The notes: generated from the letters alone by a model not told the origin. A stretch of DNA of 64,000 bases from Promethearchaeati archaeon (GCA_013166775.1 JABLTJ010000001.1:1-64000), one strand, 5' to 3'. Positions 26,635-35,482 are shown, counted from the first letter of the stretch. Numbers and translations: made by a program.

Positions 26635-28439
26635 AATATGTTCCTGATACCTCTACTATAATAAATGGTCAGTTTTTAAAATACATCAAAGAACAGCAAG
26701 ATACAGATGAGATTATTCTTTCGCGAGTAGTTTTAGCAGAAATTGAAAACATGGCAAATCAAGCTAAAGCAACAGGAATGGTTGCTCTTGAGGAACTCCA
26801 AAGGATGAGAGATTTTTGTGCACAAAAAGGTTTAGGCATTATAATTGATGGAACTAGACCTAATTCTTATCAGATTAGGGGTGCTCCTGCTGGAGAGTTG
26901 GATGCAAAAATACGAGAACTTGCTGAAGAATACCAAGCGGTTCTTATTACTTCTGATAGAGTAATGGCAGAAATAGGAAAAGCCGAAGGATTAGCTGTAG
27001 TATATATTAAGGAATCTCCAAAGAGCATAGGAAAGAAGATAGAAGATTATTTTGATGAAAGAACTATGTCTATCCATCTAAGAGAAGACAATCCTCCATT
27101 AGCAAAAAAAGGAGTTCCTGGAAACTTTGAATTAGTTGCATTATCAGACGAAGGAATTCTTTCCCGCGAGTTTCTTGAAGATCTTGCAAAAGATATTGTA
27201 GAGAGAGCTAGTAGAGAAAAGGATAGTTTCATTGAATCAGATAAACATGGAACAACAGTTGTTCAGCTGAAGAATTCTAGAATAGTTATCATCAGACCTC
27301 CCTTTAGTGATGCTATGGATATAACTGCAGTAAAACCAATTCTTAAACTGTCCTTAAAGGATTATAGTCTTGATTCCAAGCTACTTGAAAGAGTAGAAAA
27401 GCAAGCTGATGGGATTATAATAGCCGGGCCACCTGGAGCTGGAAAGAGTACTTTTGCTACAGCTATTGCTGAGTTTTATGCGGATAAAGACAGGATTGTT
27501 AAGACTTTCGAAAATCCAAGAGATCTGCAAGTAGATAACAGGATTACTCAAATGTCTGGTTTTGAAGGAGATATCTCGGCTTCAGCTGATTTAGTGTTAT
27601 TAATGAGGCCTGATTATGTTATCTATGATGAGTTAAGAAAAACGAAGGATTTTGAGACCTACTCAGACTTAAGATTAGCAGGTATAGGTCTAATAGGTGT
27701 GGTTCATGCAACCCAAGCAATTGATGGCATACAACGTTTTCTGCGAAGGGTTGATTTAGGGATAATACCTTCAATAGTTGATACAATTATCTTCATAAAT
27801 AAGGGTGACATAGCAGAGGTTTATACACTCGAAATAACAGTCAAGCTACCGTCAGGCATGAAAGAACGAGACTTAACCCGTCCTGTAATATTAGTGAAGG
27901 ATTTCCATACAAATACATTGGAATATGAGATATACACTTTTGGAGAACAAATTGTTGTTGCTCCATTATCAAAAGCAGACAAAGCTAAGGCTGGAAGAGT
28001 TAGAACAGAAATTTCCCCAATAACAATTCAGAAGGTATTAAAGAGATACTCAATTTATGATTATGATTATGAATTTGATCCTCCAGACTCACTAATACTC
28101 TATGTAACAAAAAAAGATAAACCTAGAATAATAGGAAAAGAAGGAAAACGAATTGATGAAATAGAACAAAAACTTGGTCTATCAATTGATGTTAAAACCT
28201 TTGATGAAAAAGAAACTGCTGAATTTGTTATTGATGTGTATCCTATTAAGAATAAAGTAAACCTTTCGTTTCCAAGTATTTTCATAGGTAAAGATGCATC
28301 CATTGCTATTAATGGGAAAGTTATAGTTCAATTAACTGTTGGAAAGTCTGGGGAAGTCAGTATAGATAAAAATAGTCAAGTAGGCAGAGAATTAATGGAT
28401 GCTTATTCAAAAGGAGCTACCATTACAGCTCTTTTTTAG
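26631..28439 (+). CDS. PIN-domain, PilT-like ATPase and KH-domain protein
   Basis: Three modules are seen in one 602-residue protein: an N-terminal PIN nuclease-like domain (about residues 1-130; YVPDTSTIING, and acidic LITSDRVMAEIG), a VirB11/PilT-type ATPase (about 200-430; Walker A GPPGAGKST, DYVIYDELRKTKDFETYSDL, GVVHATQAIDGIQRFL), and a KH domain near 500-545 (KDKPRIIGKEGKRIDEIEQKL). This fusion is conserved in archaea but its job is not established; RNA processing is likely. It is translationally coupled to endA through a 4-base overlap. Confidence 0.88.
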   Translation: MKYVPDTSTIINGQFLKYIKEQQDTDEIILSRVVLAEIENMANQAKATGMVALEELQRMRDFCAQKGLGIIIDGTRPNSYQIRGAPAGELDAKIRELAEEYQAVLITSDRVMAEIGKAEGLAVVYIKESPKSIGKKIEDYFDERTMSIHLREDNPPLAKKGVPGNFELVALSDEGILSREFLEDLAKDIVERASREKDSFIESDKHGTTVVQLKNSRIVIIRPPFSDAMDITAVKPILKLSLKDYSLDSKLLERVEKQADGIIIAGPPGAGKSTFATAIAEFYADKDRIVKTFENPRDLQVDNRITQMSGFEGDISASADLVLLMRPDYVIYDELRKTKDFETYSDLRLAGIGLIGVVHATQAIDGIQRFLRRVDLGIIPSIVDTIIFINKGDIAEVYTLEITVKLPSGMKERDLTRPVILVKDFHTNTLEYEIYTFGEQIVVAPLSKADKAKAGRVRTEISPITIQKVLKRYSIYDYDYEFDPPDSLILYVTKKDKPRIIGKEGKRIDEIEQKLGLSIDVKTFDEKETAEFVIDVYPIKNKVNLSFPSIFIGKDASIAINGKVIVQLTVGKSGEVSIDKNSQVGRELMDAYSKGATITALF

Positions 28440-29160
28440 AATGTGAAGAGGGTTGATCTATAATTTCCACTGAATCTGGATGCCCAATAATCAAACGATG
28501 AATATCTAATGTAAAAATGCCGTTTTCTATAACTCCTGGAATGTTGTTAAGGTTTCTCTCAATCTCTTTTGGATTATACTGCTGTTTAAAATAGACATCT
28601 CCTATAATATTCCCATTATCTGAAATAACTGGTCCTATCTTTCCTTTTCCATAGCGAAGCTTGAACTCACCACCTAAGTTGTATATTGGTTCGACAACGG
28701 TATTAACTGCTAGAGGAAGGATTTCAATCGGAACGGGATGGCTAAGAAGATCTTTAGGGTATTTTGAATTATCAATAACTACAATAAACTCTTTAGCTGC
28801 TTTAGCCATTATCTTTTCCATTGTCAATGCCCCCCCTCCTCCTTTTAAGAGAACATAATCGCTAGTCACAATATCAGCTGAATCCACATAGGTGTCTAAT
28901 TCTGGAAATTCAACCAAAGTGGAAATGGATAATCCTGATCTAGCTAATTCTAAATGTGTTTCAAAAGAAGACGGAACAGTAATTATTTCAAGTTCATCTT
29001 GTACTACAAGTTCTGATAGAGCTTTAATAAAATACTTAATGGTGCTTCCAGTTCCTATTCCAACTATGAAATCATCGAAAACAAAGTCTTCCAAAGTTTT
29101 TTTTGCTGCAAGAACTTTGGCTTTTTCTTTCTGTGGTAGGTTATTGTCTGTAGTAGTCAT
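28423..29160 (-). CDS. rpiA: Ribose-5-phosphate isomerase A
   Basis: RpiA interconverts ribose-5-P and ribulose-5-P. The motifs FIVGIGTGSTIKYFIKAL, the catalytic-site stretch LKGGGGALTMEKIMAKAA and the LPLAVN region are as in the family. A length of 245 is normal. It overlaps the end of the convergent PIN-ATPase gene by 17 bases and is divergent from nothing close. Confidence 0.95.
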   Translation of the reverse strand: MTTTDNNLPQKEKAKVLAAKKTLEDFVFDDFIVGIGTGSTIKYFIKALSELVVQDELEIITVPSSFETHLELARSGLSISTLVEFPELDTYVDSADIVTSDYVLLKGGGGALTMEKIMAKAAKEFIVVIDNSKYPKDLLSHPVPIEILPLAVNTVVEPIYNLGGEFKLRYGKGKIGPVISDNGNIIGDVYFKQQYNPKEIERNLNNIPGVIENGIFTLDIHRLIIGHPDSVEIIDQPSSHSKKEL

Positions 29161-29316
29161 ATAATCTCTCGTATTAATTTCTATTACTTTATGTAATATT
29201 GTTATTTGATATTATTAAAATCTCACCCATTGAATATTTAGATATAAAATAAAATGAAAAGAAAATAACAATTTTCTATTTTCTTTTCTCTATAGTGTAT
29301 AACTTAACCTATTGGT

Positions 29317-30168
29317 TTATTGTTGCTCGCTCATAAATTTCTTGAGTCTATCAAGTTCCTTTAGCATCTCTTTCCTTAATGCAGCAATAGATGTGCTTTT
29401 AGCAAATAGATCTCCTTCTCCTTCTCCGGATGATGTTGATGCAGCGCCAGGAGGTTTAGGAGCTGGAATAGAAGGTGCTGGAATACTAGGTCCTGCAGCT
29501 GCTCCTGGAGGTTTTGGTGTAGGAGCTGGCATTGGAGGTGATGGTACTGATGTTGCTGGAGGAGTTTTTCCAACTGTTGGTGGTGGTGGAGGTGTTGCTC
29601 CTGCTGATGGCATTGGAGGGCTTGGTGGGCCTGCAGTTTTTCCAGACTTTGGTGTTGGAGGAGCTGGAGGTGCAACGCTAGTTTTAACCGCTGGTGTCTC
29701 AATCTTTGCATCACCTTTTATTTTACTTAAATAATCTCCTTGCATTTTCTTCAGTTCTTCTTCTAATTGAGATACTTCTACTTCTCTTGTAGTTTTCTCA
29801 ATTTCATCTTCTATTTTCTTAACATCAGATGCATATCTCACTGATAATCTTCCAAAGATTGTCTCACTTATTTCCTTCTTTCTATTGGCATCAGACAATG
29901 CTCGTTGCCCTGCTTCGAATTTAGCTTTTTCAATCTTTAATATAGCGATTCTTTCTGCAGGTGGGATATCACTTGGAGTAGGTATATCCGTTTCTAAATC
30001 TAGATCAAGTAATGAAGGTCCTTTTCCTTTCTTATATACTTTAGTTGTTAGAAACACTACTAACGCACTTAAGATGGTAAATATAACAACAAGATAAATT
30101 AGCATTTTTAAACCAGCATCAGTTAAACCGACTGGAGGTAAATTAGCAAACCACTCTGTAATCGACAT
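29317..30168 (-). CDS. Membrane-anchored coiled-coil protein with a proline-rich cytoplasmic region
   Basis: I do not recognise a family. The 283 residues show one N-terminal membrane helix (about residues 20-43; MLIYLVVIFTILSALVVFLT) followed by KVYKKGKG, which places the rest in the cytoplasm. A charged helical region (about 70-155) comes next, then a Pro/Ala-rich stretch (about 165-255) with PPAPPTP, PPSPPMP and PPPPPTV runs, and a short charged helix at the end. The gene is downstream of V-ATPase subunit D on the same strand. Pro-rich runs of this sort bind profilin or SH3-like modules in eukaryotes; here that is only a suggestion. Confidence 0.75.
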   Translation of the reverse strand: MSITEWFANLPPVGLTDAGLKMLIYLVVIFTILSALVVFLTTKVYKKGKGPSLLDLDLETDIPTPSDIPPAERIAILKIEKAKFEAGQRALSDANRKKEISETIFGRLSVRYASDVKKIEDEIEKTTREVEVSQLEEELKKMQGDYLSKIKGDAKIETPAVKTSVAPPAPPTPKSGKTAGPPSPPMPSAGATPPPPPTVGKTPPATSVPSPPMPAPTPKPPGAAAGPSIPAPSIPAPKPPGAASTSSGEGEGDLFAKSTSIAALRKEMLKELDRLKKFMSEQQ

Positions 30169-30262
30169 ATCCTTGCCTCTGAATTTTATATATTTAGAAA
30201 CTTTTTATTTCTTTGTCTATTATTATCCATATTATAATATAAAGTCTATTAATGTTGCCAAG

Positions 30263-30293
30263 TGAAAAATTGAAATCAAATTTTGATTTTTCA
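30263..30293. repeat. Inverted repeat between V-ATPase D and the proline-rich gene
   Basis: TGAAAAAT (30263-30270) is matched by ATTTTTCA (30286-30293), with a near-palindromic AAATCAAATTTTGATTT inside. It could be an AT-rich operator or a weak hairpin after the D gene; nothing decides. Confidence 0.35.
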
Positions 30294-30323
30294 TGAAAGG
30301 AAATTAGAAAATCATTTTGTTAT

Positions 30324-30971
30324 TTATGCTTTTTTTGCTTCTAATATCGCCTTTACTCTCTTCAATCTTGAAAAAGTCTCTCTTTCTTGTTCTTCAAGAG
30401 TGCTGGCAATAAATGTTGCTGTTGCTATTAGCTTTGGAATAAGAATATAGTTCAGAGCATTAACTCTTCTCTTTGTCTTATTAATTTCCAATGCAAGTTT
30501 CTCAAGAAGCGTCATTTTTTCAGCCATAATCATTAAAGTCTTCAAGGATTTTCGGAAGAAAATTATAGCTCTATCAAGTTGAGCACTTGAACTGGATAAG
30601 CCGTAAAATACATCCTCGCCATCTTTCTGAATTTCCTCTACAACAAAACGTGGGGATCTTACTCCCATTATACTTACAGTTTGTGTTTTGATTTCTAAAA
30701 CAGCAGGAGCATATAATGCTAAATCTCTTATTCTATCTGGTCCTAGAATCATTTCAGCTTTGGCTAAGGATTGATAAGCGATTAACAGTTCTTCCTCAAC
30801 TTGTTTTCTAGCTTGGCGGACTTCATCTTTAATTGCATACAACTCAATTACTAACGCATCCATTTTTTCCTTTAGGAGATCATGGCCTTTCTGAGCTAAT
30901 CGTATTCTAGCTCTAGTATCGAGTAGTTCCATTCTTGTTGCACTTATTGTGCCGAATTCAGGCGTCGCCAT
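30324..30971 (-). CDS. atpD: V/A-type ATP synthase subunit D (central rotor)
   Basis: Subunit D forms the long coiled coil of the rotor shaft. The N-terminal helix (ISATRMELLDTRARIRLAQKG) and the C-terminal helix (EINKTKRRVNALNYILIPKL) are the family signatures. Its 215 residues are normal. It is separate from the A-B pair by about 9 kb. Confidence 0.95.
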   Translation of the reverse strand: MATPEFGTISATRMELLDTRARIRLAQKGHDLLKEKMDALVIELYAIKDEVRQARKQVEEELLIAYQSLAKAEMILGPDRIRDLALYAPAVLEIKTQTVSIMGVRSPRFVVEEIQKDGEDVFYGLSSSSAQLDRAIIFFRKSLKTLMIMAEKMTLLEKLALEINKTKRRVNALNYILIPKLIATATFIASTLEEQERETFSRLKRVKAILEAKKA

Positions 30972-31096
30972 TATCGAGGAGTTTGAAAATCATAATATAT
31001 AGTTTTTGATAAGTAGAGGATAACCTTGTGATGTATGGAAAGGTATTTTATAGAATTATTTTACCATCATTAAAAATAAGACAAATGTGACGATGA

Positions 31097-31699
31097 ATGA
31101 AAAGCGACATTTATGATAGAGCAAAAGATTCCAAAGAAATGGTTTTTCCAGGAACTCGCCTTGCTGTTACTGAAGAGTTCGTGTGTGGTTCTGGTACTTA
31201 TTCAACAGAAAATTACATCTTCGCTTCAGTTACAGGACATGTAGTCATAAATTTGGAACACCATGAAATTTCAGTGATGCCTAAAGCTAAAATGACGCCC
31301 GTTCCTAAGGTAGGAGACATTTTCATAGGTGGTGTTGTTAATTTATCGCGTCAGATGGCAACAATATCTGTTGGTGTTATTAATAACGTTGCAATTTATC
31401 CAACATACACTTTAGTCTTACATGTATCTCAAGTTTCTCGAGAATATATAGAAACAGCTGATGAGGTATTAAGATACGGGGATGCTGTTCGAGGGAAGAT
31501 TCTTGATGCAAAGACTATACCTTTACAAGGATCTTTAATTGGATCACAATTGGGGGTTATATTTGCGTTTTGTTCTTTATGCGGTACAAGATTAAATAAG
31601 ATAGGTCGAGACAAATTAAAGTGTCCTGAATGTTCAAACATTGAGAAAAGGAAAACTACTATTGATTACGGAAGCGGAGATTTAGCTTTCAAATTATAA
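31097..31699 (+). CDS. csl4: Exosome RNA-binding subunit Csl4
   Basis: Csl4 caps the archaeal exosome. An N-terminal domain (PGTRLAVTEEFVCGSGTY), a central S1 domain (about residues 65-150; GDIFIGGVVNLSRQMATISV) and a C-terminal zinc ribbon (CSLCGTRL and LKCPECSN) are all present. The genes that follow (DUF2067, Rpo11) are usual neighbours in archaea. Confidence 0.93.
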   Translation: MKSDIYDRAKDSKEMVFPGTRLAVTEEFVCGSGTYSTENYIFASVTGHVVINLEHHEISVMPKAKMTPVPKVGDIFIGGVVNLSRQMATISVGVINNVAIYPTYTLVLHVSQVSREYIETADEVLRYGDAVRGKILDAKTIPLQGSLIGSQLGVIFAFCSLCGTRLNKIGRDKLKCPECSNIEKRKTTIDYGSGDLAFKL

Positions 31700-31729
31700 A
31701 ATTAACAATAAAGATGAAAGGTGAGTTTT

Positions 31730-32419
31730 TTGGCAAAGGCTACAATGAAAGAGATTCACATTAACTTTCCTCACAAAAAACATCTTGAACACTTCATAGA
31801 GGTGTTATCAACAGCTCTAAAACATGTAGAATTTACACTAACATATAAACAAGGTGTGCTTAAACTTCGTATTATAGGAGAAAGAGATGCAGTAATCGAA
31901 TCTGTGAATATTGCAAAATCTGCTGGTAAAATGTTTGTTGGATCTATGACTCCTAACAAAGACGGTTTTTATGTTCATCATCTCCGTTTAATACAACAAA
32001 TAAGCACTAGAATTATATCTATTGATAGTATTAGTTCTGCTTTAACCCACTCTGGAAATGAATCCTTTGTTAGAGGGCAAGAGTTATTCACAAAAGCAAG
32101 CATGCAAGAAGTTCAATACATTCTATCAGAATTATATGATTTAATTCAGGAGTTTCCAAGAACAATTCGAACTCAAACAATGAAAAAAGTGCTTCTGACA
32201 ATAAGCTATGTTACTGATTATCCTCATGAATTCATTATTGATAAAGGCTTATCCCTTGGTTACTTCAAACAAAAAAACGAATCTATAATTATCAATGTAG
32301 CACCTGATCAATGTATAGAGGGTCTAATTGAAAAGTTATCTGATGATAAAACAAAGAAAGAACTCAATCAATATATTAAAGAGCAAAATTCATCACGTAG
32401 AATATATATTCGAGATTGA
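31730..32419 (+). CDS. DUF2067-family archaeal protein
   Basis: The position between csl4 and the RNA polymerase L subunit and the sequence type (GVLKLRIIGERDAVIESVN, then RLIQQISTRIISIDSISSAL) match the archaeal DUF2067 family, which has no assigned function. Context suggests RNA metabolism. The TTG at 31730 is chosen because GGTGA lies 5 bases before it; a GTG at 31721 is also in frame. Confidence 0.75.
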   Translation: MAKATMKEIHINFPHKKHLEHFIEVLSTALKHVEFTLTYKQGVLKLRIIGERDAVIESVNIAKSAGKMFVGSMTPNKDGFYVHHLRLIQQISTRIISIDSISSALTHSGNESFVRGQELFTKASMQEVQYILSELYDLIQEFPRTIRTQTMKKVLLTISYVTDYPHEFIIDKGLSLGYFKQKNESIIINVAPDQCIEGLIEKLSDDKTKKELNQYIKEQNSSRRIYIRD

Positions 32420-32442
32420 TATAATAAATCTCATAACTAAAA

Positions 32443-32453
32443 AAATATATAAA
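32443..32453 (+). promoter_or_regulatory. TATA-like promoter of the Rpo11 gene
   Basis: AAAATATATAAA stands about 33-43 bases before the Rpo11 ATG; with GAGG at 32475-32478 this fits a TATA box with a short leader. Confidence 0.5.
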
Positions 32454-32485
32454 TTCGATAGAAAAAAGTCTCGCGAGGCAAGAAG

Positions 32486-32770
32486 ATGCAGATAAAAGTT
32501 CTGAAAAAGGATAAAGGATATGTAAAACTGAATATAAAACAAACTGACCCTCATACATTATTTAATCTTTTAAGAGAAGAGTTGTTAAAAGACGATGCTG
32601 TAGATTTTGCAGGATATTGGAGAGATGAATCTTTTTACGAATCAGTTGTTTTTCAAGTCAAGATGAAGAAAAAAACTGCAGATCCTATACCCGCAATTCA
32701 TAGTGCTTTAGACAGGTTAAGAAAACAAACAGATGAATTTGTTAAAATCTGTAAAGAAAAAATCGAATAA
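32486..32770 (+). CDS. rpo11: RNA polymerase subunit Rpo11 (RpoL)
   Basis: Rpo11 pairs with Rpo3 in the assembly platform of archaeal RNA polymerase. The conserved stretch HTLFNLLREELLKDDAVDFA is followed by a strand and the C-terminal helix PAIHSALDRLRKQTDEF. The 94-residue length is normal. GAGG lies 7 bases before the ATG. Confidence 0.95.
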   Translation: MQIKVLKKDKGYVKLNIKQTDPHTLFNLLREELLKDDAVDFAGYWRDESFYESVVFQVKMKKKTADPIPAIHSALDRLRKQTDEFVKICKEKIE

Positions 32771-32786
32771 AAGAGGATGGAGTCTT

Positions 32787-33215
32787 TTGGACGCATCTTT
32801 CATTAATACTTTAAAATTTGAGGAAATATTTTCTAGCAATGATTTTGCTAAATTTGGTGATTCAGTTGTTAATTTTATCTACAATGCTGCAATTTTTGAA
32901 GCACAGACAAAGTTACAAGGAATAAAAGTCTGGGATTCTTGCCTTGCTGAAGCATGCAAGAAATCTCCTTTGAGGAGTTATATTGGAAGCAGAAAGAATA
33001 AAGGTGAGCTAGGGGATGCTGTCGAAGCTTTCATTGGCTATATCTATTTAACGCACAAATTTCCACTAAACCAAATGATTGATATTTTAGCCAAATACCT
33101 AAAACATAGAAGCGGTCATGACGAAAAAAACGAACAAGAATTGTGTTCTGCAGCTTTCATTCATCTAGTTAATCATCTATGTGATAAACTAGGTATAGTA
33201 GATAAATTAATGTAA
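32787..33215 (+). CDS. RNase III-domain protein (mini-III-like, no dsRNA-binding domain)
   Basis: The helices FAKFGDSVVNFIYNAAIF and GELGDAVEAFIGYIYL resemble the two RNase III signature helices, with Asp in FGD and Asp/Glu in GDAVEA at catalytic positions. The Glu four residues before the first Asp is replaced (Ala), as in compact mini-III enzymes. There is no dsRNA-binding domain (142 residues). The TTG at 32787 with GGAG just before it is favoured; the frame is open upstream into rpo11. A role in rRNA or other dsRNA processing is inferred. Confidence 0.7.
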   Translation: MDASFINTLKFEEIFSSNDFAKFGDSVVNFIYNAAIFEAQTKLQGIKVWDSCLAEACKKSPLRSYIGSRKNKGELGDAVEAFIGYIYLTHKFPLNQMIDILAKYLKHRSGHDEKNEQELCSAAFIHLVNHLCDKLGIVDKLM

Positions 33216-33231
33216 ATACGTATTCTGATTT

Positions 33232-33813
33232 TCATATTATGTAATTTTTGAAACTCTGTCCGATCATATCTGCTAATCTTAATCCTTCAGGAATTGAACT
33301 GGAATAAGTAGTGAATTGAAGAAGTTCTTTAACTTCTTTCTCATCTTTAAACCCAATATATTGAACAAACATTTTGCAGATTCTACTCATTTGATTCTTA
33401 AATTCCATTTTTTGCAAAGGGGGATTGAATTTTAAAATCTTATAACGTTCTTCCCAATCTACTAAATGAGATAAAGCACTTTTAACCTCTTTTTCATTCG
33501 GAAGTTGGGATAATACAGTTATCACAGGAATTGAAGTGTTTTCATGAAGTTTTTTCAAATCAATTATATTAAAAGCAGCAATAGTTGAGCTCCCAAGGAT
33601 TATAGCTTTTAGTTGATCTATGAATTTGCTTTCGTTTATCATCTTACTTATCTTCTCTGTTGCATCTAATCCATCAATCTTGATATTTGTGCGCAGTATT
33701 CCCTCCACCAAACTATGCCCTCTCATTATCACTCCAAAAACAAAAGTCTTCTTAGAGTTTTCTCTCTGAAAAGCTGCATCGTCAATACCAATTGTACGTA
33801 TATCTTTTTTCAC
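33232..33813 (-). CDS. DUF99-family protein (endonuclease V-like fold)
   Basis: The protein matches the archaeal DUF99 pattern: RTIGIDDAAF, VFGVIMRGHSLVEGIL, IKIDGLDATEKI, and AIILGSSTIAAFNIIDL followed by IPVITVL. The fold is related to endonuclease V, and the conserved IDDAAF Asp fits a metal site, but no activity is known to me for this family. 193 residues is typical. Confidence 0.88.
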   Translation of the reverse strand: MKKDIRTIGIDDAAFQRENSKKTFVFGVIMRGHSLVEGILRTNIKIDGLDATEKISKMINESKFIDQLKAIILGSSTIAAFNIIDLKKLHENTSIPVITVLSQLPNEKEVKSALSHLVDWEERYKILKFNPPLQKMEFKNQMSRICKMFVQYIGFKDEKEVKELLQFTTYSSSIPEGLRLADMIGQSFKNYII

Positions 33814-33872
33814 AATTAAGTTAAGGTTAATTAAGTTTTTAAATATGGGGAATACAAAGAGTAATGATTTGA

Positions 33873-34661
33873 ATGAGTAGAAGAAACCTTCCAGAAAAAG
33901 GGGCTTTGGTAATGGGTACTGTGAAAAGTATCTTCGATCATGGTGTCTATGTTGATCTAGATGAATATGATGATCTCCAAGCTTACTGTCATGTTTCAGA
34001 AGTAAGTTCCACTTGGGTAAGAAACATCAGAAATGTTATGAGGTTGGGGAAGAAGGTTGTAGGACGTGTAATGAGGGTAAAGGAAAATCAAATTGATATT
34101 AGTATTAAACGAGTTTCTGATGAACTTAAACGAACCAAAGTTGAAGAATGGAAACATTACAAAACCGCTATTACTCTTCTAGAGATGGCAGCGAAACAAA
34201 GAAAAATAAACTTAGAAACAGCACGTACAGAAGTAGAAGATGCAAGTGATGAATTTTATGGCAGTTTGTTTCATGCGTTTGAGGAATCGCTTTTCAAAGG
34301 AGAAAGCGTTTTTACAGATGCTGGGATATCTGAAGAATGGGCAAAAGTTCTTGCAGATATTGCTCGAAAGAATCTTACCATTCCTAAGGTTGCTATTACT
34401 AGAGATGTGGAAATCATTTGTTGGGAAGGGGATGGTATCAATACAATAAAGAAAGCGTTGAAAGATGCTCTTAAAGCAAGAGAAGAAATAGATGCTGGAG
34501 AAAAAGAACTAGATCTTGAGTTGTATGTAAGAGGGGCTCCTGTTTATAGATTTATGATATCTGCAAGAGATTATCAACTAGCCGAACAATTAATGTCTCT
34601 AGCTTATGAGAATATAGAAAAATCCCTTGCTAATCATAATGCATCTGCTAAAATACTATAG
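33873..34661 (+). CDS. Translation initiation factor aIF2 alpha
   Basis: The alpha subunit of the initiator tRNA carrier aIF2. The S1 domain (residues 1-85; GALVMGTVKSIFDHGVYVDL), helical domain (about 88-175) and alpha-beta C-domain (about 176-262; IPKVAITRDVEIICWEGDGI) are in order. Nop10 follows after 20 bases, a conserved archaeal pairing. An AT-rich TTTTTAAATAT lies just upstream. Confidence 0.96.
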   Translation: MSRRNLPEKGALVMGTVKSIFDHGVYVDLDEYDDLQAYCHVSEVSSTWVRNIRNVMRLGKKVVGRVMRVKENQIDISIKRVSDELKRTKVEEWKHYKTAITLLEMAAKQRKINLETARTEVEDASDEFYGSLFHAFEESLFKGESVFTDAGISEEWAKVLADIARKNLTIPKVAITRDVEIICWEGDGINTIKKALKDALKAREEIDAGEKELDLELYVRGAPVYRFMISARDYQLAEQLMSLAYENIEKSLANHNASAKIL

Positions 34662-34681
34662 AGAATATTACGTGAAAGAAA

Positions 34682-34852
34682 ATGACAAAATCAATTTTAA
34701 GATGCGCTGAATGTAAAAAATATACTTTGGAAAGCACAGAATGCTCCGTTTGTGGGGGAAGAGTAATCTCTCCTCAACCAGCTAGATTTTCTTTAGAGAA
34801 AGAGAGAAAATACTCAAAATATAGAAGAAAGTTGATTAAGGAACAACAGTAA
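34682..34852 (+). CDS. nop10: H/ACA RNP protein Nop10
   Basis: Nop10 is a 56-residue zinc protein of the box H/ACA pseudouridylation particle. Four cysteines (C8, C11, C21, C24) form a ribbon, followed by the family pattern PQPARFSLEKERKYSKYRRK. It lies 20 bases after aIF2-alpha on the same strand, the normal archaeal arrangement, and is likely co-transcribed. Confidence 0.95.
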   Translation: MTKSILRCAECKKYTLESTECSVCGGRVISPQPARFSLEKERKYSKYRRKLIKEQQ

Positions 34853-34873
34853 TCTATTCGATGTTCGTAGGCC

Positions 34874-35473
34874 TCAAGCACTACGCAAAATGGCTATTTT
34901 GATGATATGATGTTTTTTCTTATGGAAGGAATACATTCTTGGTATTTCGAATTCAGCAGTTATTACCTCCGTAACCTCTTTATTGTGTTTTCGAATAAAA
35001 TCAATTAAGAACTCGATATTTTTCTGTTGGTATAAATGGATAGAATAACAAGTTTTTGAGTTTTTAAGAGCTGATAGTAGAAATATCTGATCCTTATGAG
35101 CTCCTTGAATACCAAATGGACTATTCATTAAAATTGTATCAACTTTTATTTTAGTTTCTCTTACATCTTTACAAAGAAAGATGATGTCTACTCCAGAAAT
35201 TTGTGCGTTTTTTTCAGCTATTTTCAAAGCTTCGTTATCGATTTCAATTCCGTAAACCTTAGATCCTCCTAATTTTGCAGCGGATATTGCAAATAATCCA
35301 GTACCACAACAAAAATCTGCAACCATTTTATTTTCAATATCTCCTAATTGAAAAGCTCTCCATGCAATCATAGCTACTAACCGCGGTGGAGTTTGGTATT
35401 GTTCCAATTGTACTTTAGGATTTTCAAAATTATGAAGTTTTGAAAGCATAATTTCCAATTCTTTTTGTTTCAT
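34874..35473 (-). CDS. METTL5-like rRNA adenine N6-methyltransferase
   Basis: The N-terminal LEQYQTPPRLVAMIAW, SAM motif VADFCCGTGLFAISAAKLG, motif IV and the C-terminal AEFEIPRMYSFHKKKHH are all in METTL5 order; METTL5 methylates an adenine of small-subunit rRNA with Trm112. Motif IV reads MNSPFG where most family members have NPPFG, so one proline is replaced by serine. It is the last gene of the long minus-strand operon starting at SRP54. Confidence 0.83.
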   Translation of the reverse strand: MKQKELEIMLSKLHNFENPKVQLEQYQTPPRLVAMIAWRAFQLGDIENKMVADFCCGTGLFAISAAKLGGSKVYGIEIDNEALKIAEKNAQISGVDIIFLCKDVRETKIKVDTILMNSPFGIQGAHKDQIFLLSALKNSKTCYSIHLYQQKNIEFLIDFIRKHNKEVTEVITAEFEIPRMYSFHKKKHHIIKIAILRSA

Positions 35474-35482
35474 GTTGATACA

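Noticed and set aside
29312-29734. Glycine-rich 140-residue frame on the plus strand
   Set aside because: It is the mirror of the proline-rich coding region on the minus strand (CCN opposite GGN) and has no ribosome site.
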